Shown here: piece after piece, positions 36,750-48,500 of the stretch
Layout of the letters: every line of letters starts with the position of its first letter
Numbering within the stretch: position 1 is the first letter of the stretch
NCBI RefSeq assembly: GCF_035046485.1
Contig: NC_085137.1
Coordinates: 443,490,334-443,554,333, forward strand
Source: Aedes albopictus
Lineage: Eukaryota; Arthropoda; Insecta; Diptera; Culicidae
Reading direction: 5' to 3'
Length of the DNA: 64,000 nt
Program-made: the position numbers and the translations under genes
The notes under the pieces: model-generated
What the model saw: only the letters and a program-made list of their open reading frames with translations
Database searches by the model: none
What the model was told of the DNA's origin: nothing

Positions 36750-39190
36750 CATAGTACTGAGATAAATTCCCGCAGACTGCTGAGAGAAATTCTTCCAGAA
36801 TCTTTAAAAAGACTCCTCTAGAATTCTGAAAGGAGTACCTCTAGAATGATGAGAGAGATTTCTTCAGAATGCTGAAAATGATTACACCAGAATCCTCAGC
36901 GACATTATTTAGAATAGAAAGCAAGGCTCTTCCGGTATCTTGGGAGTAATTCCATCTGAATTCTATTAGGGATTTACCTAGAATCCTGGCAGAGATTACT
37001 CCATATCTATATCTATCTCAGAGTCTCGAGAGAAATTCTCCCAGAATCCTGGGATAGATTGTCTCAGAACCCTAAGAGAAGCGTTCGCTTGGGATTCTCC
37101 CAATATGTTCCAGAATCCTAAGAGGAATTCCAAGAGCAGTTCTTCCATATTCTTGAGATGAATTCATCTAGACTCAATATTCTAGATATTAAGATTCTCA
37201 TAAAAAAGATTTTCGGAATTCTAGGAAGAATTCCCCAAAAAACTTAAAAGAAATTACCCAGAAACCAGAAAATAGTAGCTTGGTACCCTAAGAAGGATTA
37301 CTCCAAAATCCTGAGAAAGATTCTCTCAAAATACCGGGTGGGTTTGCAAAAGAAACCTGAAATATACTCTCACAGAATCCAGAGAAGAATTTGTCCAGAA
37401 TCATTCTAAGTATTTTCCTAGAATTTCCCTAAAATCCTGGATGGAATCCTTTAGAATCCTGTGAATTCTCCAGAATTCTACGAGTGATTCCCTCAGAATC
37501 CTGAGAGATCATAAGAGGGGTTCTTCCAGATTCTTGAGAGAATTTTCCCGAAAATCTGAAAAGAATTCCCCCTGGAAGGGATTACGAAAACTTCTAGAAT
37601 GAACTTCCCCAACATCTTGAGAAGGATTTTCTGGATTCCCACATAAAACAGTAAAATAAGCGCAGATTCTTGAAAGACATTCCCTCAGAATCTTTGAAAA
37701 GACTCTCCTCAATCGTCCCAGAACTCTGAGAGTGATCCCTCTAGAATACGTCAAATCATTATTATTATCTCAAGAGAATCTTTTCATAATCTTGTCTAGG
37801 ATTTTCTCTGATTTCTAAGAGGGATTCTGCCAGAATCTTGAAAGGTAATTCTGGGAGCAACTGCCCCAGAATACAGAAAACAGAATTCTACTGGGACTCT
37901 CGTAGAATGCTGAGAAGGATTTCTTCTGAATCCTAAAAGGAATCACAAAATTTATGCGAGGGATCCAAAATTCAAATTTCTCTAGAGAACTCTGCCTAGA
38001 ATCTCGTGAGAGATTCTTCAATAAATAATAATTCTGAAAGAAAGTGCTCTTGAATCTTGCAAAATATTGCCCAGAATCCCAAGTATTTCTCCAGAATCAT
38101 GAGACAAATTCCCCAGAATCCTGACGGAATACCCCAGAAAGTCGAATTTTCAGAGAATCTGCGGAAGAATATCTACAGAAAACTTAGTAATATTTCCCCA
38201 GAATCTTAACAGGATCTTACGCAGAATCCTGAGAAGGATGTCACTAGAATTCTGTGTGGGATTCCCCCAGAATCCTAAGAAATATTCTTTCAGAATTCTG
38301 AGAATGCTGAGTATAATTCTCCAAGAAGTCTGAGAGGAGTTCCTGAGGATGCTGAGAAAGCTTCCTCAGAATTCTGACTAGGATCCTAAGTGAGAGTCTT
38401 ACAGAATTCTTAGAGAAATCAACCCAGATCATCCAGAAATTTCTTAGAATCCTGAAAGGGTTTTCTCCCTTGGTACGGAACTCTGGTACGGAATACCCCA
38501 AAATCCTGTAATGAATTAATTCTGAATCCAGGCATTCTCTAGAATTCTAATAGGTGTTCCCATTCAATACTGCTGAGAAAAATTCCTCCAGAATTTTTAA
38601 AGGGACTCTTCCATAATCTTGTGGATACCTCTTAAGTTCTATGGGATTCCTTTAAAATGCTGAAAATTATCACACCAGCATCCTGAGAGCATTCCCTAGA
38701 ATCCTGGGAGAGATTACTTCAGTTTTCTGAGATGGATTCTCTCAGAATCTTTAGAGGAATTCTTCCGGAATCCTGAGGGATTTGCTCAGATTTCCGAGAT
38801 GAATTCTCCCTGAATCCTATCATGGATTGCCTCAGAATCCTGAGACAGGTTTTTCCTCGGGATTCTCCGAGAATGGTCTGCCGGATATCGCCAGAAGCCA
38901 GGGAGTTTTTCCAGATTCCAGAGAGGGGTTCGTCTAGAATCCTGAGAGAAATTCTTCTGCAGTATTGAAGTATTGAAAGACATCCCATTAGAATCCTGAA
39001 AGACTTTGTCCCAGAACCCTGAGAGGGATCCTAACAGAGGATCTTCCACATTGTTAAGAGGAATTTATCTAGAATCCTGAGAGGGATTCTCAAAAAAAGG
39101 TTCGGAATCCAGATATTTATGGAGAATCCTTAGAAAGATTCACTGAGACATCTGGGAGGGATTGCATAAGGAACCTGATATATACAGGTA
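36750..39190 (+). repeat. Class II minisatellite block 1 (about 23-bp unit)
   Basis: Units approximate gattctcccagaatcctgag at about 23-bp spacing. From about 37100 to 39110 the block can be aligned unit by unit with 52990-54800, including non-consensus landmarks such as aaaagattttcggaattcta and aaatttatgcgaggga against aaatctatgcgaggga. It is therefore a dispersed copy, not a locally grown array. Confidence 0.88.
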
Positions 39191-39974
39191 TACCTCGATT
39201 TAGTTAACCGCAAATTATATAGACCCTCGATTTTATGTACTTCAATTTTATGAACATTTTCCCTCGATTTTATGAACTTTTTTTTATTGGTGAAATTGTT
39301 CAATGTATTCAGAAAAAAAGAAATTTAATATTTTTGAATAAAAAAAAATTGAATGTAAAACATCGATTCGGTCAATTTCGTTGGGCTTCAACATCGATTT
39401 AAAAAATCGATTAATCGGAAAAAAAACATTGATGTTGCGAACATCGGTTAAAAATTGCCCAACGCTAGTATATTAATTAATATGTCGTATTAAATATAGT
39501 GTAGGCTAAAATATAAACGACTTATAAAAAGTGATCGTTATCCATAACAAAATCAGAAAGTAGGGGTGGGAGTAATAATAAACTATAAAATTTCCATAAA
39601 CAAATTAAAAAGTGCATCCATAAGTATTATCAAGATACACCATACATATAAAATATGATGCATAAAAAAATGAAAATTCTCCATAACTTTGAACATCTGC
39701 ATCCCTGAAATGTAAAACAGTGCTGAATTTAAATTATCACAGTTAAAAAATGTTACATCATCTAACCTGTAACAAAAGGACCCCGTCATATCGCACACAT
39801 TTTTCCATGAGTTTTCAAATTTACAGCTAGCTCTCAGTATGAAGCTTGCGTTCAATATTCCATGCAAGAAATTGTTTAATGTAAATTTCAGTGAAATGGA
39901 ATAGAGGTTTATATGTCAAATTTGTTTACGTCGGGTGTAATTTTCAGAAATTTTTGCTGTGACGGCAATAATTA
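39191..39974. other. AT-rich DNA with a TIR-like end
   Basis: The segment aaaattgcccaacgctag (about 39451-39468) matches the right end of the TIR element at 54913. The flanks to either side are AT-rich with repeated ctcgattttatg and ccataa motifs. No gene is seen. Confidence 0.4.
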
Positions 39975-40802
39975 CCCAGGTAACCAATAAGCAGCTAAAA
40001 TGGCATTAATTCGGCTCTATATGCGCCTTTACAGCAGGTCATTAAATGCTAATTTGCACTATATGCGCCATAAGTGCTACTTAAATGCAGGTTTTGGCAC
40101 AAAATACGGCTGATCAAATGCTTAAATTTCCTATCCCCCAGATTGTCAAAAATAAAAACAAAATATTTCCCCAGTCTATTTTACGGCTTCCCTTTTTCTT
40201 CTATTTTTATCCTCTCTCTCCTGTGCAACTTTTGAGGCTTGGGGGCACGTTTTGAAATGCTGTTGTTGGTTTGTTTGGCTAATTTCGGCGAAATTGGGAT
40301 TTGATCCCTCGATCCTCGGGTTGACGATGGTGCGTTGGTTTTTTGAATAATTTAAAGCTTGAATATTACACCGGCAGTTGCTTCGTCAGATATGCTTTGT
40401 GCCCGGCATGTGCTGATATCTAAATCGAACATTGGAAAGTAGCCAAAACCATGGAATTTATTTGCCAAAGCTTGTTTTTCAGTTGCAAATGACAGCACAA
40501 GCGAATGATAATGGCATCGGCTGTAGGGCACGTAAATTAAATAGTGAAAATGTGTTGCGGGTTGAGCATCACTCATTCCACTTAGCAGTTTTATGGCACT
40601 AATGTAGCAGTTTTGCTGCTTGTTGACCAAAACATACCGTGCATCTGAAATGCTACATAACTGCTGTCAGATTTTAAGTAGCATTTCAATTACTAATATA
40701 CGGCAGTTTAGCAGTTGAACTGCTTTCATACGGCAGTAAGCAGGTCAAATGCTGATGTAAAACAGAAATACGGCTTATTCAAATGCTTATTGGTTACCTG
40801 GG
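39975..40802. mobile_element. TIR element, 828 bp, CCCA ends
   Basis: Perfect inverted ends cccaggtaaccaataagca and tgcttattggttacctggg (19 bp), flanked by TA on each side. A long tail of partly matching subterminal sequence follows. The interior has small open frames that are not recognised. Confidence 0.88.
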
Positions 40803-40805
40803 TAA

Positions 40806-42209
40806 GCTATGGAGAATTTTTTTTATTTTTTTTTTAGAGCAATTCCTATTTTATATGATGTAGTTTGATAATAGTTATGGAACATTTTTCTAATTTCTGT
40901 GATCCATTTTGATTTTTTTTATGGAATAATATTCAATTTACTATGAATAAAATTTTATTTTTTTATGTAGCATTTGTATTTTATTATGGAGTTTTTCTGT
41001 ATTATTTATGCGTGCAAAATTTCACTTTAAATGATAACATTTTATGTTTAACCAGTACATTTTCCATAAAGTATGGATCGTTTTGAATTATTTATGTGAT
41101 AACATTGCCCATTTTTATGGAACATATGTTTATTCCTTATGGAGCGCTACTTGATTTTTATGGGGCGTTTCTAGTTATTTATGAGCGCAATAAATAATCA
41201 GTCTGCCTTCTAAAACTTTTTTGATTTCTAGTTATTTTCACCAGAAATACATTCATCAAATACTAAATCAGGGTTTAATCGGTAGCGATGCAAAAGACAC
41301 AATATCATACAGGTACATCTCAAAAGTACTGCTTGGCGGACATTGGTGGAAATCTCACCACATAGCACATATTTATAATATATCAGACAATGTAAATGAC
41401 GAATTATCATTTTACAAAACAGACGATAACTTGAACAAGTCTAAAAGTATTCAAGTATCCATCCCAGTTGGGTCGTTACACCAAGAAGAAGCAAACAATT
41501 AATTATGCAACGGTTATTACTGCGACAAAATGGAACTCTTTGCTATTATTGTGTAAACTAGCAATCGAGACGCATTGCACAAAAAACTCGCTGAATGCAA
41601 TCGAGAATGCAAATTGCAACTCGATGATCTTTGCTGTCGCTCTGACACGTTACATTACGTCACCGACTGAACCGGTCCAGATCATCACGATTACGCATCG
41701 CAGCAATTGGAGATGCACCCAATTTTTCCAGTTGAGTAATCCCGCGAGACCCCCGCTCATTGTCTGTGCGACGAACAAACAACGCCATCGCCATCGCCTC
41801 GCGCCGGTTGCACTTCACCGATCTCAGTCAGCTCTAGAGCAGACGCCCAGACAGGGCCGCAGACGACGCAACCTACATTTAACTGTGGGCCGCGTCACCG
41901 TCGTCGTCGTGTGAACGCCAAATTGTCCCGCATTTATGGCAGCAAGAGACCTCAACGAGAGAGAGCGGAGTAAGTTTCTGAGATTTAGGTTATGTAAGGG
42001 TTACGCGAGGCTGTCTGGGTCTGTCTGTCTGCCGATTGACTGTGGGTCTCAACTCTCAACTCTCTTCAGTAAGCGTCACAGTACTGCTAGCGTGACGGAT
42101 TTGCGGACAAAACCGCGAATGTTTTTATTGCTATAATCATCGAGAAATTATCATTGTTTATCATTCATTAAACTAGCAGCAAATGCAATGATTACACTTT
42201 GAGAAATAT
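40806..42209. other. AT-rich then GC-rich non-repetitive DNA
   Basis: 40806-41215 is AT-rich with repeated ttatgg motifs, the inverse of the ccataa motifs at 39540-39970. An unrecognised 93-codon frame lies at 41221-41502. From 41600 to 42130 the sequence is GC-richer with open frames on the plus strand that I do not recognise and do not call. Confidence 0.3.
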
Positions 42210-43145
42210 AGGACCATGTGTCAAATAGGCTTACCAATCCTGGAGAAGCCACGGCGGTGCAGATGACCGTATTGAAAGATCTCCATCCTGGGCGATTGAC
42301 CGCCATCGCCTTGAACTGTGGCCAGGTCAAATTTTTGTCGACTTGCTTGATTTCGTTGTTGAGGCTGTGCTGCCATGAGCCTCTGGGTCTGCCTCTGCTG
42401 TGATATCCTGGGTGTGAGTGCTGAGCAGGAAACCAACTTCACGGTGATGGCGAGGAGCGTGTTCAACTCGTAGGCCTAAGTATAGTTCGGTCAACGGACT
42501 TCGCGCAGTCCTAGGATCTCAAGCTTCATACGGTATGCCTCATTGACTAGTTATGCCAGTTTACCCTGCTGGGCTAGGGTAAATACATTCCAAATTCCAA
42601 TTTTTGTCAGTTGTTTCGCGCTAAAAGTCGTTGCCGTTGAATCAGTTCGTAATCCTTCATTTTCGATTTCTGTAACGATTTTTGAGTCCCGGGAAGAGTA
42701 GGTTGTTGACCTAAGGTCCCCTACCACCATGGTGGGGCTGCCACCTTAGCTTCCGGTGAAGGAGCATTTCATACTCAGCTCCAGCTACTGGATGCCAGAA
42801 CAGACACTGTTTCAGCCACACCTCCTTGGTGAACAGACGCTTGGGACGTACCTCATCAATCTTGCTGAAGTCAGAAGGACAACAGTGCACAGGCTGCACG
42901 TCCAGCTAAGCACGCAACTCTTAGCTTGGGGGTATCTTTCGGCCTTGCAGTCTTCGGTGTGCAATCAAAACGACATATGTTCTCTATACCCGACGTTCCG
43001 ATGATCTATGCCATCTTTCTCAAGGGTTAGAGGGCATAGAGAACATATGTCGTTTTGATTGCACACCGAAGACTGCAAGGCCGAAAGAAACCCCCAGGCC
43101 AAGAATCAGCAGTCGATAACATCCACGGAGCAACTCTTACCTGGC
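42210..43145 (-). pseudogene. Internally deleted LINE (5' end fused to C-terminal tail)
   Basis: On the minus strand, 42900-42480 carries a leader with a short open frame, then the start of an endonuclease domain: a KIGIWNVFTLAQQGKLA-like stretch and LEILGLREVR, the usual opening of APE-type LINE endonucleases. This passes near 42475 directly into the C-terminal end of a LINE ORF at 42218-42466 (RGRPRGSWQHSLNNEIKQVD, then NLTWPQFKAMAVNRPGW). The whole catalytic endonuclease and RT region is absent. The same C-terminal tail is found at 63290-63440. A foldback insertion lies in the leader at 42924-43129. Whether both halves come from one family is inferred from strand, order and spacing. Confidence 0.7.
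42924..43129. mobile_element. Foldback element, about 206 bp
   Basis: Arms of about 75 bp are nearly perfect: ttcggtgtgcaatcaaaacg on the left mirrors cgttttgattgcacaccgaa on the right. The 10-bp direct repeat gcaactctta flanks the region at 42914-42923 and 43130-43139. About 26 bp on the right lie between the arm and the repeat, so the true boundary is uncertain. Confidence 0.7.
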
Positions 43146-43239
43146 GGTCTTAGACATCGCTGGACCGGTGGAAGCATGAGGTAGAAATATTTATTTTGAG
43201 GGCATTTCAAGTCATTTTATACGTTTTTCTTAAGAGGTC

Positions 43240-43450
43240 TCAGGATTTTTAATGCATTCAGAGATATTTCAAAAGGGGCATGGGGATTTCAGTGGCGTTT
43301 CAACAGTATAAAGCGACCCAGAGACCCCTAAAACCCCCTTACACCTCCAGGTACCATCTGAGTCCCCTCTGAACCTCCTAAGACCCGCTGGAACGCATAT
43401 GAGTCCCCTGAAACGCACTTGAAGCGCCCGTGCGATCCCCTGGTGCCCCC
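43240..43450. repeat. Class III minisatellite remnant
   Basis: Units of cccctgaaac type after a short inverted-orientation stretch, ending at the MITE at 43456. Confidence 0.6.
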
Positions 43451-43455
43451 TGTAA

Positions 43456-44227
43456 CACAGAGAACAGACGTCTATCTTCACTTTCTGCCTTGTGTAAAAC
43501 TTTGTAACGGTCATATCAGAGTATGTGGTTATGCTCCCGTTGCGCGGCGCTAGCGTCCCACCGCTTACATTGTTGTGTTGTCATATTTGTTTCCAGTGCT
43601 CTCCGTTTTTGGCCGTTTGGCGCTCGTGTCGTTTTGTGGGCTAGTGCATTTTAACGATGAACACTGCCATCGTGGGGTCAAATCGACTTTATAAGTGGGG
43701 CAGTCTCCGTTGGTGGCGTTGAGGAACACTTAAATCCTTTACACACGATTTCGAAGCAGAGTTTAATATTTTCATTTTCAATGAATGAAATTCAACGTGA
43801 ATTTTGAAAATTCTCAACTGAGGGATCAAAATAAAATTCATTTTAATGAGTGATTTTTTTCACCTATTCATTCATTTTTCTGTCACTGACAATTTTCACT
43901 GAGAAATAAAACTGGACCGTAACTCCCGATTATACTTCCAATCACCTCAAAACTTGTGTATAGTAGTTAATTGGAAGATGAATTATGTTCTCTATTTGTC
44001 CATTAAGTCGGATTGTGCGTCTGTTAGCAGAAATTGGACATTTGGCGACGTGCGAAAAAATATTCGTGACAGAGAAATGAATGAAAAAAGAAAGGCATTC
44101 AGCTGACAATGAATATGGCCAAACACGAATGAAAAAAAGAGAATGTCAATCTTCACTTTCAATCTTCGAATTTTTTACTCTCTGTTTCGAAGTATTTTTG
44201 TTCGAGCTTAAATGTCTGTTCTCTGTG
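43456..44227. mobile_element. CACAGAG MITE copy 1, split by a hAT MITE
   Basis: Starts cacagagaacagacgtctat and ends with the inverse, tgtctgttctctgtg. Removing the 428-bp insert and one 8-bp duplication leaves 336 bp, the same length as copies 3, 4 and 6. The flanks cctgtaa and ttacaac do not form a direct repeat, so this copy has no visible TSD. Confidence 0.85.
43757..44184. mobile_element. hAT-type MITE, 428 bp
   Basis: Begins cagagtttaat and ends ttttactctctg, an imperfect inverted repeat. The perfect 8-bp TSD tttcgaag lies at 43749-43756 and 44185-44192. Inserted in MITE copy 1. Confidence 0.88.
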
Positions 44228-44663
44228 TTACAACGTTTTGACCACTTTTTGGCCAGATTTTTTACTATAACTCATAAATGCGTACCGTAAACCTTAAATA
44301 TTTTTGCATATTCGGATTTATTGTAAAATTTCCAGTAAATATGATCTGTTGAACATTTAAGGTTTATTTGACGTTTACGGAACGCATTTATAAGTGATCC
44401 CCGTATTTGTTGACTAAAGTCTATTTTGTAAGTTGAAAACGACCATACACCCATAAACGCCTAACAGTATGAAATGCTCTGGTAATTTTACGAAGTTCAA
44501 AATGTTCTAACAACAAAAATTCTAATAGGGTAAAAGCTCCCTTAGTGGAGGTAGTATCAATTGTGGTGGTAGTGGCAATTTAGCACTTTTTTGACCGAAA
44601 AGCTTGCAAATGACATTTTAATCGATGCATCATAACTAATTAATATCATTAATTCAGTTACGT

Positions 44664-45317
44664 CACAGAGAACAGACGTCTATCTTCGCTTTCTGCCTTG
44701 TGTAAAACTTTGTAACGGTCATTTTGGAGTATTTGGTTATGCTCCCGTTGTGTGGCGCTAGCGTCCCATCACTTACATTGTTGTGTTGTCATTTTAGTTT
44801 CCAGTGCTCATCGTTTTTGACCGTTTGGCGCTCGTGTCGCTTTGTGGGCTAGTGCATTACAACGATGAACACTGCCATAGATAGATCACAGAGAACAGAC
44901 GTTTAAGCTCGAACAAAAATACGTCTAAATCATGTGTAAAGGATTTAAGTGTACCTCAACGCCACCAACGAAGACTGCCTCACATATAAAGTCGATTTGA
45001 CTCCACGATGGCAGTGTTCATCGTTATACTACACTAGCCCACAAAGTGACACTAGCGCCAAACGGCCAAAAACGGTGAGCACTGGAAACAAATATGACAA
45101 CACAACAATGTAAGTGATGGGACGTTAGCGCCGCGCAACGGGAGCATAACCACATACTCTGAAATGACCGTTACAAAGTTTTACACAAGGCAGAAAGCGA
45201 AGATAGACGTCTGTTCTCTGTGGATAGATGTCTGTTCTCTGTGGTTGAGGTATATATAAATCCTTTACACACGATTTCGACGTGTTTTTGTTCGAGCTTA
45301 AATGTCTGTTCTCTGTG
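44664..45317. mobile_element. CACAGAG MITE copy 2, 7-bp TSD
   Basis: Ends are the family TIR. The 7-bp duplication gttacgt flanks it at 44657-44663 and 45318-45324. Copy 3 is inserted in it, and a segment around the target of copy 3 is rearranged relative to the 336-bp form, including an extra gtctgttctctgtgg. Confidence 0.82.
44887..45222. mobile_element. CACAGAG MITE copy 3, 336 bp, 7-bp TSD
   Basis: Inverted relative to copy 2. TIRs cacagagaacagacgtttaa and, reading inward from the right, cacagagaacagacgtctat. The 7-bp TSD gatagat lies at 44880-44886 and 45223-45229. Confidence 0.88.
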
Positions 45318-45690
45318 GTTACGTGTTCAAGATTTGGCGAAAAACCTATTTTAAACAATTATTTTCCTTAATTTTTTTGCTCCTTAGCACCTATAGTGGT
45401 GGTAGTGTTCCTATAGTGGTGGGTCCCATAAGAATTCAATGGGATGCGCCACTATAGGAACCAATGATAAATTTTACCTCCATAATAGGAACCGTGTACC
45501 TATAGTTGGTGCAAGTGATTTATAAGCAAACACTGGAATAAACAATGGTTTTTACATTTTTTCTAGCAAATTTAAGTGAAAAACTACCGATTAACGTTTT
45601 CAGACTTTTATTTTGTGGTATTATAAATTTTGTTCAATTATTTTACTTCATCAAGCTACTAATAGCACCACTATTGGTACATTTACCCTA

Positions 45691-46433
45691 TAATGAATTT
45701 TTAAATAAAAAATCAATATGAATCGCTTTACACGGCTTCCACAATCATTTTTGTACTCCATAGATTTCAATTTGTGAACAATGTTTGGGTTTTAATGTGT
45801 TTTTCATGGCACTATCAAAGTAACCCCAACACTGTCCGTCTTACCCACCCTCAACGCGGACCGTCTTACCCCCACACAACACAAAATATTCATTCCACCA
45901 CCGTTATCCATAATCCATGAAATTTACCTGAATTTCGTTGTGTATAGGACGGAACAGTTCAAAACAACTGGGAAACTCAAAATAAAATGCGAAAACTTAG
46001 CAATTTAATGCTGAAAAAGCTTATTTATTGACGCCCCAAAGTTAGATCCCATCACAAAAGCGTGTATCCAGGTAAACAATTGTTTAGTTTTTATACTTAT
46101 GACATATTTATTCTTTCATGGAGTGGTTCAATAATCATCAACTGATAAGTTAATCTAGAAAGAAAGCCAAATTTCAGCTCTTAAGTGACAGAACCAGTCA
46201 GTGGTCCGTCTTACCCACCCGGTCCGTCTTACCCCCACCCCCTACTAACCATAGCATGTAAGCAAAGAAGAGGAAGAACAATGGCCAGCTTGTAGGCCCA
46301 ATGTGAAAATGTACACCATCAATAAAGCCTTTTTTATCATGTGGTTTGAGTTTTGTGGCGAATTTTGGGCATATGTTGACAGCTAGCCAAGTGTCTCAAG
46401 CTCCGATCTTCGAGCTAAGACTAATTCACAACA
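45691..46433. other. Unassigned AT-rich DNA
   Basis: The motif ggtccgtcttaccc with close variants occurs in two clusters, 45828-45876 and 46200-46246, of unknown meaning. No gene is seen. Confidence 0.3.
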
Positions 46434-46915
46434 CAGTGTTCATCGTTAAAACACAGAGAACAGACGTCTATCTTCGCTTTCGGCCTTGTGTAAAACTTTG
46501 TAACGGTCAAATCGGAGTATGTGGTTATGCTCCCGTTGCGCGGCGCTAGCGTCCCATCACTTACTTTGTTGTGTTGTCATATTTGTTTCCAGTGCTCGCC
46601 GTTTTTGGCCGTTTGGCGCTCGTGTCGCTTTGTGGGCTAGTGTATTTGACCGACGAACACTGCCATCGTGGGGTCAAATCGACTTTATATGTGGGGCAGT
46701 CTCCGTTGGTGGCGTTGAGGTACACTTAAATCCTTTACACACGATTTCGACGTATTTTTGTTCGAGCTTAAACGTCTGTTCTCTGTGGTTAAAATACACT
46801 AGCCCACAAAGCGACACTAGCGCCAAACGGCCAAAAACGGCGAGCTCTGGAAACAAAAATGACAACACGATAGTGTAAGTGATGGGATGCTAGCCCCACG
46901 CAACGGGAGTATAAC
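46434..46915. mobile_element. CACAGAG MITE copy 5, truncated, hosting copy 4
   Basis: 46434-46451 and 46788-46915 together form an inverted, incomplete MITE copy that lacks its left terminus. Copy 4 landed in it at gttaaaa. On the right it runs into copy 6 at the shared string ccaca, which suggests recombination between copies. Confidence 0.7.
46452..46787. mobile_element. CACAGAG MITE copy 4, 336 bp, 7-bp TSD
   Basis: Full-length copy with TIRs cacagagaacagacgtcta and tgtctgttctctgtg-type right end. The 7-bp TSD gttaaaa lies at 46445-46451 and 46788-46794. It is inserted in copy 5, so the family moved at least twice here. Confidence 0.9.
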
Positions 46916-47251
46916 CACAGAGAACAGACATTTAAGTTTGAACAAAAATACGTCGAAATCGTGTGTAAAGGATTTAAGTGTTCCTCAACGCCACCAACGG
47001 AGACTGCCCCACTTATAAAGTCGATTTGACCTCACGATGGCAGTGTTCATCGTTAAAATGCACTAGCCCACAAAACGACACGAGCGCTCAAATGCTAGAA
47101 ACGGAGAGCACTGGAAACAAATATGACAACACAACAATGTTAGTGATGGGACGCTACCGCCGCGCAACGGGAGCATAACCACATACTCTGAAATGACCGT
47201 TACAAAGTTTTACACAAGGCGGAAAGTGAAGATATACGTCTGTTCTCTGTG
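46916..47251. mobile_element. CACAGAG MITE copy 6, 336 bp
   Basis: Full-length, inverted relative to copy 4. Its flanks (gtataac, ctatact) are not a direct repeat, consistent with an exchange at the left end. A partial TIR, cacagagaa, follows at 47259. Confidence 0.85.
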
Positions 47252-47355
47252 CTATACTCACAGAGAATTTTGTTTATTGTTTATTTTTGGATTTTTTGTT
47301 CGTTATGATCCTATCCAAGTTAGGGACTCTGTTAGTGATCCAGCATCTTTTAAAC

Positions 47356-47838
47356 CAGGGGTTCCCAACCTTTTTGAGGTGGCGACCCCCTTTAAGAATT
47401 GTCAAAAGATCTGCGGCCCAATGAAATTTTTTATAAAAAAATATGAATTAAATGAACGAAACTGAGTTTTTTTTTTGGGTACAGTGATGTATCCAGAAAT
47501 TTACTGTGGGAGGGATTTTCGATGATCAATGATGCGTTTTTTTTTATTCGACACTAACATTTCTTAAACAATGATATTATTGTTCATTCAATATTCAATT
47601 TGAGTCGTAACTGAAAAATAGCGGCGCCGCCGAAAATTTTTTCTTCTGAAGACGTTTTATACTGTAAATTTGGTCCTCAAACTGTGGCTTTTGGGGTTAG
47701 CAGTATAAAAAATGAAAATTTTTTTAATTTACACAAAGTAGTATAAAAATTAAACATTTTTTTTTGTAACATCGCGGCCCCTCTGGACTGGCTTTGCGGC
47801 CCCCCAGGGGGCCGCGGACCACCGGTTGGGAACCCGTG
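47356..47838. mobile_element. hAT-type MITE, 483 bp
   Basis: The left end caggggttcccaacctttt and the right end, which reads inward as cacgggttcccaaccggtgg, form TIRs. The perfect 8-bp TSD ttttaaac lies at 47348-47355 and 47839-47846. Its subterminal GC-rich gcggccc motifs match the general style of animal hAT elements. No transposase. Confidence 0.92.
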
Positions 47839-47984
47839 TTTTAAACCCTCTCAACCATTATCCATCAAGGGTCGCCTGACATCTTTGATTGAGGTTCCCT
47901 GTTTGGTGAACTTTTATCCCGAGAGGTTCTTAGTGCTATTCTAAGCCACCAGTTACACGGACCCTCTTGAATCGTCGCTAAGAT

Positions 47985-48500
47985 CTGGTACCCCTGAGAC
48001 CCCCTGAAACAATCCTAAGACCTCTTTAAGATCTCTTGAGACTTCTGGGACCTTCTGGTACTTCCTGAAATCCCTTGGAACGCATTTGAAACCCCTGAAA
48101 TGCCCCTGAAGCCCCATAAAAACCGTTAAGATCCCCTGGAACGCTCTTGAGACACTCTGACACATGCTTGAGCTCTCCTGAAACAACTCTGAGATTCATG
48201 GAACGCATCTATGGTAAATTGAGGTGCCCCTGAGTCCCCATGGAGCCACTGGAACCACATGAAACCCCCTGAGACCTGAAATGAAATGAAGCGACTCTGA
48301 GACCTCCTGAAGCCCTCTGTAACCCCCTGAAACGCCTCCAAGACCTCTCGGTACCCCCTTAAACCTCCAAGGCTACCATAAAACGTCCCTGAGATCTCCT
48401 GGTACCTCCTGAAACCTTCTGAATGCCCACGACACTCTCCGGAACTCCCCTGGAACCTCTTGGGACGCCCAGAAACGCCCCTGCAGTCTCCTTTCAATCC
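47985..48500. repeat. Class III minisatellite
   Basis: cccctgaaac / ccctgagac / cctggtacc units as in 23455-24005. 47847-47984 before it and 48501-48620 after it are unassigned. Confidence 0.8.

Larger units (their letters stand above)
44528..45688. mobile_element. TA-flanked TIR element carrying nested MITEs
   Basis: Ends gggtaaaagctcccttagtgg and, reading inward from the right, gggtaaatgtaccaatagtgg are imperfect inverted repeats, flanked by TA at 44526-44527 and 45689-45690. Without the MITE at 44664-45317 the element is about 0.5 kb. Internal tags such as ctatagtggtggta are repeated. Confidence 0.65.
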
